Below, piece by piece: positions 8,945 to 17,606 of a stretch of 30,932 nt of DNA; positions within the stretch are counted from its first letter, which is position 1; each line of letters begins with the position of its first letter. The position numbers were made by a program, and so were the translations under genes. Source of the DNA: Nemertoderma westbladi (taxonomy: Eukaryota > Xenacoelomorpha > Nemertodermatida > Nemertodermatidae). The stretch covers positions 1 through 30,932 of the forward strand of contig JAUCBJ010004903.1 of NCBI GenBank assembly GCA_032718475.1, in the 5' to 3' direction. The notes below the pieces were generated by a model. It was not told where the DNA came from. It worked only from the letters and a program-made list of their open reading frames with translations, and did no database searches.

Positions 8945-10034
8945 GGCTGATCTGGTCTGCTGTTATTTCAATGTTCGGGTGTCGCTTATATATTTTATTT
9001 TATTTTTTAAGGGGTAAAAAAAACAATTTTTAAGGGTAAATTAAGTGTATTTGACTAACACCTAACCCTCTAAGGCCAAGTATAATAATGATATACTGTA
9101 TATCTATCTCTAATCAGTGTGAATTTCCCTCTCGCTCACTTAAACCATTTAGATTGATATCTTATCACAGACAAGGGACTTGGTACGCGTGTGGAGATGT
9201 TATCAAATTCAGCGTCCTTGAGTAGCCGGTGAGAGTAGAAGGGGTACAGACCATGTCTGTTCTAGTTATGGTTGCCATATATGACAGGGGCGGGGGTATC
9301 AGTGATCAGCAGGGTCGCAAGGACTGCCACAATAATTGTATATCATCTCATTGGCATTATGATTCTGAAAAGTACAACGATGGCAATATGGTTACATTCT
9401 TACATTCCAAAACAGGTAATTGCAATATCATACATACATTGTACACGGCGCGGCATATTTCGGCATATCACGGCACTCCCTCGGCATAGCCCCACACCAT
9501 CCCTTGCGATATTATATTTTTGGTGACACTTTATATAAATTTAGTTAAATTTTCTATTGGCAGTTACCTAATCGCGACTTTTAAAGAGCAAATTCGGTCG
9601 GGATATCTTCCGAAATAACCAACTGACAGATACAAATGTGGGTGGCTTTATTAAATAATTATTTTATTAAATTCAAGTTTGATTACGTTTAAATCTACCT
9701 AAATTCAGTTAGTATGACTAGACCCTCTCCCATTAATAACCGAGTTTGTTCCTCGACATTAATCTTCATTACGGTATCAACAATGTCTCAGTTTTGATAG
9801 ACTAGTAGTCTCAATAGACTACACAACTATCAAAATTTGCTACTTGAACAAACAAAAGCAGTTTACAAATCATCATCAATCATTAAATCTCAATATGTAT
9901 TTTATATTCTAAATATAATTATTCTGGATTGGCTTGACAAGACAATTTCATATATAACCCACTAATCTATCTAGAACAAATTATGTAGCGCATTTAAAAC
10001 AATGATAATATTGCAATGTTGCTTGGGATGTGAT
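8945..10034. other. Non-coding stretch with no recognised gene
   Basis: AT-rich. Small frames around 9229-9526 show no recognisable domain. A CGGCATA motif recurs at about 9451-9486. Nothing else supported. Confidence 0.6.
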
Positions 10035-10052
10035 GGGGGGGGGGGGGGGGGG
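10035..10052. repeat. Poly(G) tract, 18 bp
   Basis: Uninterrupted run of 18 G on the plus strand. Confidence 0.95.
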
Positions 10053-10141
10053 TGGATTGCTAAAGATTTATTTACTGGTATAATTATTGTTTGACTAACC
10101 ATATACAATTGAATGGGAGTATCTTTTAGGCTCGTTAAACC

Positions 10142-10265
10142 AAGGAATGCCTGTACACCACCAAGGGTGATCTTCAACATTAAACCCTTGCACTCTGTTT
10201 CCAAAGAAATGCCTGTTCACCCCCGTGGGTGATCTTCCACAGTAAACCCTTCCACTCTGTTTCCC
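10142..10265. repeat. 62 bp tandem duplication in the 3' part of SINE-2
   Basis: AATGCCTGT-CACC-GGGTGATCTTC begins near 10147 and again near 10209; both copies end CACTCTGTTTCC. The copies differ at several positions, so the duplication is not recent. Confidence 0.85.
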
Positions 10266-10420
10266 AAGTTGTCTTAGTTCCCATTTATCGACCACTGAAG
10301 GATGAAAGCCAGGGTTGTGCTAGGCTGCAGCATTTAAAGCACTGTGCCCAAACAGTGCTGCCACATCTAGGGATCGAGCCAGGGCTTCCTAATTGTAATT
10401 GGAAGACCGGGAATGTCATC

Positions 10421-10448
10421 ACTAGACCAAGCTGCTGCTTGGTCTAGT
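10421..10448. repeat. Fold-back at the 5' end of SINE-2
   Basis: Perfect 11 bp arms, ACTAGACCAAG and CTTGGTCTAGT, around the 6-base loop CTGCTG. As in SINE-1, the inner arm is the start of the tRNA-like head and the outer arm is its inverted copy. Confidence 0.92.
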
Positions 10449-10541
10449 TATCAATTACATAAAAGGAAATCTAGCATAACTTTACCGGTATCATATTTAG
10501 TGAGGCGGTTAGAGGTACCTGTCGATTATCTACAGGGGAAT

Positions 10542-10693
10542 GTCCCCCCTGAGTTCTTTACATACCTGAGTGTTTAAAGCTCATCTATCCCATCATAGTA
10601 GACATGTACCGAACAACAAGAGTCCCACAAGAAATGAAAACAAATAAGTTGGTGTCAGTTCCCAAGAAGAGCAACCTAATCCTCTATGGTTCT
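10542..10693 (+). mobile_element. Short second copy of the LINE-1 family (RT fragment)
   Basis: About 150 bp on the plus strand is close to identical (roughly 93% by eye) to the minus-strand RT segment around 4795-4950. It encodes ECLKLIYP, VDMYRTTRVPQEMKTNKLV and PKKSNLILYGS. A 1 bp deletion near its start breaks the frame. Both ends are abrupt, so it is a fragment with no coding capacity. Confidence 0.9.
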
Positions 10694-10883
10694 CTATCCT
10701 CTAATCCTCTATCCTCCATGGTGGACCTGGACAGTCTATGACTTTCTTGACATATCCATGCCTCAACAGACACAGCAACCCAAAACATCCGGACCTTATC
10801 AGCAGCCGCGTAGCCAGGAATTTCCTACGGTAGGGTCCCAGACCCCAAATTGTAATTCATATTTATAGTAGTTGTGGGAAGAG
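10694..10883. other. Non-coding stretch sharing short motifs with 12600-12740
   Basis: Contains ATGCCTCAACAGACACA and ACGGTAGGGTCCC. Close versions of both occur at 12718-12733 and 12635-12646, so both loci may carry pieces of one dispersed repeat. No gene. Confidence 0.5.
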
Positions 10884-10900
10884 CCCCCCCCCCCCCCCCC
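10884..10900. repeat. Poly(C) tract, 17 bp
   Basis: Run of 17 C followed by AGCG, as at 7095-7109. Confidence 0.95.
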
Positions 10901-10971
10901 AGCGTAGTCCAGGTGTGATTGTTTGGAATTTTAACAAAATGCCCGCCACACGTGATGTGTAATGTTTAGTA

Positions 10972-11318
10972 GGGTACGCAGCAAACTTCGCCCGCAGACA
11001 ATCTTCTCCCGCGAGCAACCATCGCCAACTAAACAATTATTGTTTTGGTTAGAAAAAGCCGTTTCTGTAACCTGCTCCTTACCTTAAATTGGTAACAACA
11101 TCGTTTATTGTTTTGGTTAGAAGAAGCCGTCTCTGTAACCTGCTCCTTTCCCTTAATTGGTAACTAAAATGGTTACTAACACAAATCTTATTGGGCGAAG
11201 GTTGTTCGCGGTGGAAGATTGCCTTGCGGGCGAAGGTTTTCCCCTTGGTGAAGTGTGGACGCGGGCGAAGATTGGACGCGGGCGAAGGTTGTACTCGGGC
11301 GAAGGTTGCACCCAACCT
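10972..11318. mobile_element. Foldback-like element A (core flanked by inverted GGCGAAG-type short repeats)
   Basis: The left flank (10983-11026) carries CTTCGCCCGC-type units. The right flank (11195-11308) carries the inverse orientation, about six units of a CGGGCGAAGGTTG-type motif 15-17 bp apart. Between them lies a core with ATTGTTTTGGTT and CCTGCTCCTT, present as a 68 bp tandem duplication (starts 11039 and 11107). The right limit is CACCCAACCT (11309-11318), the same sequence that ends element B. No transposase is encoded. The architecture resembles Foldback-type elements, whose inverted ends consist of tandem subrepeats. Family membership is inferred. Confidence 0.6.
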
Positions 11319-12440
11319 GTAGCCTGTAGTACAGTAGTCGGTATACTACTCATTCTGAGTAATGCGCACCAGTACATGTTCATTCCCCCAGTAAAGCCAC
11401 CCCCCCCCCCCCCCCCCCCCCCAGTAAAGATGAGTAATTTAGAAAATCCGCTATTAAGAATTAATATGATAAAATCATAGTTATAAAGTAAGTTACTGAA
11501 ATTACAAATGAAATTGAATTAATAAATTAAATTAATATTATAATTAAACTGAGGGGACTGTTTTACATACGGTCATTTAATTTGGCTTAATTGGAAAGAT
11601 TTAATAATATTTCTATTAAGAACAGTTAACTTATTCTTAAAAACTAGTAAGTACTATACAACCATGGAATCATAACAACAGGTATTGATAACATAAAAGT
11701 ATTGCAAAATGACAGTAGGCAAATTTCAATTTCACCCCTTCATGTCATTTAAATTAAGGGACGTAAAATTTAAATGTGCTTCCGTTTTTTAAATACCTTA
11801 TTTACAAATCGGCGATTTCCATTTAGTTAAATGTCGCTTCGTGAAACAATCCCCCACCCCACACCATGGTATATTATTTTATAAACTGCACATTTTGAAA
11901 TTGAACCAATTATGGTACCGGTACATTATTAAATACACTTTTTTGATTTGTTGAAAGTCAAAAAAAAACTTTTTTTGTTGCAAAATTAATGTTCTAATTA
12001 ATTACATGTCAAAGTAATTTTCATGGTATTAATAATAATATTGAATTAAAATACATAGCCACCCACCCACAGGTTATTTAGTTGTGACTTGGCAAGACAA
12101 GCTACACAATATCCAATCACGGTGGTCAGTGTGCCCAGAAAAAATTACATAATTCATTATATTACATCAGAGTCAGAGTGCCTATCTTATTTATGCTATC
12201 TTTCATTGGTATATATTGAACCCTGCTTGACAGTCAAGGCACAGCGACGTCGTCTAATCAAAGCACAGAAACCAAGGCAGGAGCCAGTGGGCGCCCCCCT
12301 GCAGTGGTCAATTGGGCTCCATTTCATTGCGTTACATTACAGACTATTAAACTGGTTGAGAGATTATATAATATAGGCCTAAGTAATAAGCTGGGTTTCT
12401 AAGAACATTGTATGATATTATGATGCCTTATCATGGGGGC
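11319..12440. other. Non-coding AT-rich stretch
   Basis: Contains a 23 bp poly(C) tract near its left end. A 95-codon plus-strand frame at 12089-12376 shows no recognised motif. No gene supported. Confidence 0.6.
11400..11422. repeat. Poly(C) tract, 23 bp
   Basis: Longest G/C homopolymer in the window, preceded by CCA and followed by AGTAAAG. Confidence 0.95.
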
Positions 12441-12457
12441 GGGGGGGGGGGGGGGGG
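12441..12457. repeat. Poly(G) tract, 17 bp
   Basis: Run of 17 G, preceded by GGGGGC, so nearly 23 bp of G-rich sequence. Confidence 0.95.
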
Positions 12458-12635
12458 TGCCTGAGGGAATTATTGGTAGTGTGGCTGGAGGGTCTGGGGT
12501 CGGGCTCCTTCCCAAGGCAACTTCGAATATTTTCTAATATTCGGTTTATTGCACTTGTCATTATAATTTTTTTAATTTAACGGAACTTGACGATGGCAAA
12601 ATGCTCTCAGAGTTAGTGTAAGTTGGAATCTCCAC

Positions 12636-12665
12636 GGTAGGGTCCCGGGACCCTGGGACCCTACC
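12636..12665. repeat. 11 bp inverted repeat with an internal GGGACCCT copy
   Basis: GGTAGGGTCCC (12636-12646) pairs perfectly with GGGACCCTACC (12655-12665). The 8 bp between them, GGGACCCT, repeats the right-arm sequence, so alternative hairpins are possible. AGGGTCCCGGGACCCT is itself a 16 bp palindrome. Confidence 0.9.
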
Positions 12666-12763
12666 CTCGCTACGCTAGTGCTTATCAGATACCGCTACCC
12701 AACACGTAACACATCCTTGCCTCAACAGACACATCTACTAAACATTTTTCTGGGGTATCTCAG

Positions 12764-14024
12764 GAATTCTTAGCCCGCGAGTATTCTTAGCCCGCGAGTA
12801 TTCTTAGCCCGTGGGTATTCTTAGCCCGCAAAACAATAACGTTAATTGTTTTGGTTCCCCCAATACGCCTCTGAAACCTGCTCCTTTACTAACTCGCGGG
12901 CTAAGAATACTCACGGGCTAAGAATACCCGCGGGCTAAGAATACTCGCGGGCTAAGAATACTCGCGGGCTAAGAATACTCGCGGGCTAAGAATACTCGCG
13001 GGCTAATAATACTCGCGGGCTAAGAATACTCACGGGCTAAGAATACTCGCGGGCTAAGAATACTCGCGGGCTAAGAATACTCACGGGCTAAGAAAACTCG
13101 AGGACTAAGAATACTCGCGGGCTAAGAATACTCGCGGGCTAAGAATACTCGCGGGCTAAGAATACTCGCGGGCTAAGAATACTCGCGGACTAAGAATACT
13201 CACGGGCTAAGAATACTCGCGGGCTAAGAATACTCGCGGGCTAAGAATACTCGCGGGCTAAGAATACTCGCGGGCTAAGAATACTCGCGGACTAAGAATA
13301 CTCGCGGACTAAGAATACTCGCGGGCTAAGAATACTCGCGGGCTAAGAATACTCGCGGACTAAGAATACTCGCGGGCTAAGAATACTCGCGGGCTAAGAA
13401 TACTCGCGGGCTAATAATACTCGCGGGCTAAGAATACTCACGGGCTAAGAATACTCGCGGGCTAACAATACTCGCGGGCTAAGAATACTCACGGGCTAAG
13501 AAAACTCGAGGACTAAGAATACTCGCGGGCTAAGAATACTCGCGGGCTAAGAATACTCGCGGGCTAAGAATACTTACGGGCTAAGAAAACTCGAGGACTA
13601 AGAATACTCGCGGGCTAAGAATACTCGCGGGCTAAGAATACTCGCGGGCTAAGAATACTCGCGGACTAAGAAAACTCGAGGACTAAGAATACTCGCGGGC
13701 TAAGAATACTCGCGGGCTAAGAATACTCGCGGGCTAAGAATACTCGCGGACTAAGAATACTCGCGGACTAAGAATACTCGCGGACTAAGAATACTCGCGG
13801 ACTAAGAATACTCGCGGGCTAATAATACTCGCGGGCTAAGAATACTCGCGGGCTAAGAATACTCGCGGGCTAAGAATACTCGCGGACTAAGAATACCCGC
13901 GGGCTAAGAATACTCGCGGGCTAAGAATACTCGCGGACTAAGAATACTCGCGGACTAAGAATACTCGCGGGCTAATAATACTCGCGGGCTAAGAATACTC
14001 GCGGGCTAAGAATTCACCCAACCT
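12764..14024. mobile_element. Foldback-like element B (core flanked by oppositely oriented 17 bp arrays)
   Basis: The left array (12764-12829) has four TTCTTAGCCCGCGAGTA-type units. The core (12830-12893) contains ATTGTTTTGGTT and CCTGCTCCTTTACT, shared with element A. The right array (12895-14014) has about 66 units in the opposite orientation. The element ends in CACCCAACCT (14015-14024), as element A does. The transcript or single strand could form a stem of about 70 bp from left and right units. No coding capacity. The strongly unequal arms suggest expansion of the right array by unequal exchange or slippage. Confidence 0.68.
12895..14014. repeat. 17 bp tandem array, about 66 copies
   Basis: Unit CGCGGGCTAAGAATACT. 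Variants include CACGGGC, CGCGGAC, CTAATAAT and the block AAAACTCGAGGACTAAG. The last recurs after CACGGGC or a similar unit at about 13085, 13495, 13580 and 13665, so multi-unit blocks have been duplicated. The unit length is not a multiple of 3 and no frame stays open. Confidence 0.97.
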
Positions 14025-15489
14025 TCTGGGCTTCCAGACAGGTTTCCTCCATTTCCCGTACAGAAACTTCAGACAGCCGTGACGCAAGTGTACTGTTTAG
14101 GAATAATATATTTTGACCGAGGCATCTTTCAACAATAGCCTCTTAATTATAGGTTGATGGCACGGCAGTCTTGACCGCACATTCTGTACTAAATCATCAT
14201 AGCAGAGAACATCTGCTTTGGAGCATTAAATTATTGTCAGAATAAGAAGATAGCAGCTTTTCTATACATAATGGTTTTTAAATAAGAGATTGGTCGGATG
14301 GGGGTGGCTAACTAAGTATGGGAGACAAGTATCCACTTCCCATATCCACATCTACAATTGGTGTATGGAATGGCGCCCATGGCAACGCATTAACAGCCAA
14401 CGGAATTCCTCTGTAGTTGGTGTATAGAAGAGGTTGCTATTCCGAATTTTGGCTCAGTTGTTAAATTTCTTTGGACCCCCTCAATGAAGGAACACACTTT
14501 GGTCTTTCCATCTAAATAAGGGATATGTGGGTGGGGGGGGGGGGGGGTAATATTCACATATAATGAATTATTTTACATGGTTGAGATTGTCTGATTATTT
14601 TATAAATAATGTATATATAATATTGTACATCTTTAATGGATTGCATCATTGGTCAATAACGACCACAACTTATTTGAAACTATTTATTCTATAAAGTAAT
14701 TTAGCAAATTATTATTACTACCTGTATGGTATTATTCATTCAGAAATCAAGGTTATTTCATCAACGAATTCCTATAGTATATTATATAATATTATATATG
14801 GCAAATAAATTAAATTTATTGGCATTTTTCACTTTATTGTGTATTTTTTCCTTTTGTATTTTTACAATGTATTATTTTCTCATAAAATTTAACAAATTTA
14901 ACTAAAATAAAACAATTTAAGTTGATTATTTATGTTTTATGGTTCAAAGACCTTGGCTTCGATCTTACACCGTTGATAGTTGTAGATAAAGTATTTCATT
15001 TACAATTAAATTAAGAAGCAACAATGGAATAATAATTGGTTATGTACCTAAATCGTATCTACCACTGTGCTACACGGTATGTTAGGCTCACATAATGGGT
15101 GGGTCGTACATCCTCAAAATATTATTTAATGTTCTGATTAATATCCTCTATCATTCACTAACTCCTAGACACAAGGTGGTGATATAAAGAGCTTAAATCA
15201 GTGATATTATCAGCAAATACAAAGGATATAGTTCATGATTAATGTATAATGAAATATTATGTGATTCCGAGTTGTGTGTCATTGTAAGGGGAGTGACATG
15301 AGGGCACGGCACTACTGGTGCGAAGTCCAGCGTTGTTGTCCATTTGTGTTTCTGCAACGGCACATAAAATGCACTGTATGTATCAAACTATTACATTATA
15401 CATGAATCTTTCTCAATAGTAGAAAAAAAGGTGTAAAAATAGCGATAAAAAATCGACATATCGATATGCATAAATATCATGTGTCAACA
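14025..15489. other. AT-rich non-coding stretch
   Basis: Includes a poly(G) tract at 14533-14547. No open frames of note and no recognised element. Confidence 0.6.
14533..14547. repeat. Poly(G) tract, 15 bp
   Basis: Run of 15 G preceded by GTGGGT. Confidence 0.95.
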
Positions 15490-15549
15490 CTGCTCAAATT
15501 CTTGTATGTACCACATATAGGGATAAACTACTAAACAAAGAATGGAGGC

Positions 15550-15835
15550 ACAATAACACAAGCATACATACATACGCACAATAATACATACATAAGTACA
15601 TGCGCACAATAACACATACATAAATACATACATACATACATACATACATACATACATACATACATACATACATACATACATACATACATACATACATACA
15701 TACATACATACATACATACATACATACATACATACATACGCACAATAACACATACATACATACATACATACGCACAATAACACATACATACATACATACA
15801 TACGCACAATAACACAAGCATAGGAAAATAATGGA
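15550..15835. repeat. ACAT/CATA microsatellite with CGCACAATAACA interruptions
   Basis: A pure tetranucleotide run of about 115 bp (roughly 15625-15739) is flanked on both sides by shorter CATA runs separated by the motif CGCACAATAACA. The minus strand translates as repeated Met-Tyr-Val-Cys, a by-product of the repeat. Confidence 0.96.
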
Positions 15836-15871
15836 GGCACAATAACACATAGGAAGGAACTATGTGTTATC

Positions 15872-16832
15872 CAGTAAACACAGTCTGGCTGTGCCGCAGT
15901 TGAGACGGGCGGGTATCTTATACACTCCAGTAAACACAGTCTGGAGTAAACACAGTCTGGCTGTGCCGCAGTTGAGACGGGCGGGTATCTTATACACTCC
16001 ATTAAACTCAGTCTGGCTGTGCCGCAGTTGAGACGGGCGGGTATCTTATACACTCCAGTAAACACAGTCTGGCTGTACCGCAGTTGAGACGGGCGGGTAT
16101 CTTATGCACTCCATTTAACACAGTCTGGCTGTGCCGCAGTTGAGAAGGGCGGGTATCTTATGCACTCCAGTAAACACAGTCTGGCTGTGCCGCAGTTGAG
16201 ACGGGCGGGTATCTTATACACTCCAGTAAACACAGTCTGGCTGTGCCGCAGTTGAGACGGGCGGGTATCTTATGCACTCCATTAAACACAGTCTGGCTGT
16301 GCCGCAGTTGAGAAGGGCGGGTATCTTATACACTCCAGTAAACACATTCTGGCTGTGTCGCAGTTGAGACGGGCGGGTATCTTATGCACTCCATTAAACA
16401 CAGTCTGGCTGTGCCGCAGTTGAGACGGGCGGGTATCTTATACACTCCAGTAAACACAGTCTGGCTGTGCCGCAGTTGAGACGGGCGGGTATCTTATACA
16501 CTCCAGTAAACACAGTCTGGCTGGGCCGCAGTTGAGACGGGCGGGTATCTTATACACTCCAGTAAACACAGTCTGACTGTGCTGCAGTTGAGACGGGCGG
16601 GTATCTTATGCACTCCATTAAACACAGTCTGGCTGTGCCGCAGTTGAGAAGGGCGGGTATCTTATACACTCCAGTAAACACAGTCTGGCTGTGCCGCAGT
16701 TGAGACGGGCAGGTATCTTATGCACTCCATTAAACACAGTCTGCAGTTGAGAAGGGCGGGTATCTTATGCACTCCATTAAACACGGTCTGGCTGTGCAGT
16801 TGATAAGGGCGGGCATTTTATGCACTCCAGTA
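15872..16832. repeat. 56 bp minisatellite, about 17 copies
   Basis: The motif CACAGTCTGGCTGTGCCGCA recurs every 56 bp (for example CAGTCTGG at 15881 and 15937). A 16 bp partial duplication sits at 15937-15953, and units become shorter and more divergent after 16735. Two unit types are interspersed: TATACACTCCAGTAAACA and TATGCACTCCATTAAACA. No protein is expected because the unit length is not a multiple of 3. Confidence 0.96.
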
Positions 16833-17304
16833 ATTACAATGTTATGCCAATCTATCCGATGATGGATGATTGGCTGTTATGACGATCCAGATGGTTTATG
16901 GCAAAATAAATTCAATGTGAAAGATCGATGGAATAATGTTGATATTCGAGATCGGATGTATAAATGTATCTATAAAATAACTATTCAGTGAATTAGCAAC
17001 TGAAAAAGTGAAACATTTAATTGAATACAAATAAATAAGGTTTATTTAATACGAGTGTGGTCATCAATCATATTTCATACTCTTGTCTTATTCCAAGTAA
17101 CAATTTAATAGTAGCCTAGCAGTAATATAAAGTAGTAAGTAATATATAGTAGTAATAGTAGCCTGCTAGCATGTGATTGGTACATGAAATAGTGAGAAGG
17201 TGTTAACATTTATGTCTATTAGTTTTAGTAAACGATATTCTCTTTATTGATAATCAACGATTATTTAAAAGATTAATTGATTAATTGATTTCCTAAAAGA
17301 AATA
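16833..17304. other. AT-rich non-coding stretch
   Basis: No gene or repeat recognised, apart from short GTAGTAATA runs at 17110-17165. Confidence 0.6.
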
Positions 17305-17583
17305 TACTACTACTACTACTAAGTCGAGCGAACTCGGACAGTGGAAATGAGATCCTTCCAGGCTTCCGATTCTCCATAGTTGTCGCAATTTCGTTTCTCC
17401 CAAGTTCAGTATCCTTTTCAAGTTGATCTATATATGTTATGGCCGGTCGTCCACGACAACGCTTTCCATGAGTTGGTTGCCAGAAAAGTAGATCTGGTAT
17501 GACCTCGTCTTTACTTCGCCAGCAGTGCCCACTGAATCTTAATCTGCGTTCACGGAGGGTGGTTGATACAGGTGGTATTGTAC
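17305..17583 (-). mobile_element. LINE 3' end fragment with (TAG)n tail (LINE-2 family)
   Basis: A minus-strand copy nearly identical to the 3' end of the LINE at 24944-26620. It encodes IPPVSTTLRERRLRFSGHC, then WQPTHGKRCRGRPAITYIDQ, then RNEIATTMENR. A 1 bp deletion after MENR shifts the frame, so the normal terminal codons are lost. The 3' end is a short (TAG)n/(ACT)n run at 17306-17320. The copy starts abruptly at 17583, the typical pattern of a 5'-truncated LINE insertion. Confidence 0.88.
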
Positions 17584-17606
17584 ATTGTACGTATTGGTAG
17601 GTCATT

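Larger units (their letters stand above)
10100..10448 (-). mobile_element. tRNA-derived SINE-like element (SINE-2)
   Basis: Minus orientation. Box A-like TTGGTCTAGTGATGAC (10415-10430) and box B-like TGGCTCGATCCC (10370-10381) form a degenerate tRNA-like head. Downstream body segments match SINE-1. One is 10277-10305 against 5373-5401 (24 of 29 bases by eye), and the other is 10333-10353 against 5431-5452. The distance from head to body is similar in both elements. The 3' part contains a 62 bp tandem duplication and the downstream end is not defined. No target duplication could be recognised. The element is older or a different subfamily from SINE-1, and its anticodon arm does not match that copy. 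Confidence 0.68.

Noticed and set aside
15484-16065. Tyr/Val/Cys/Met-rich frame of 193 codons on the minus strand
   Set aside because: Translation of the ACAT microsatellite and of the 56 bp minisatellite, whose period is not a multiple of 3.
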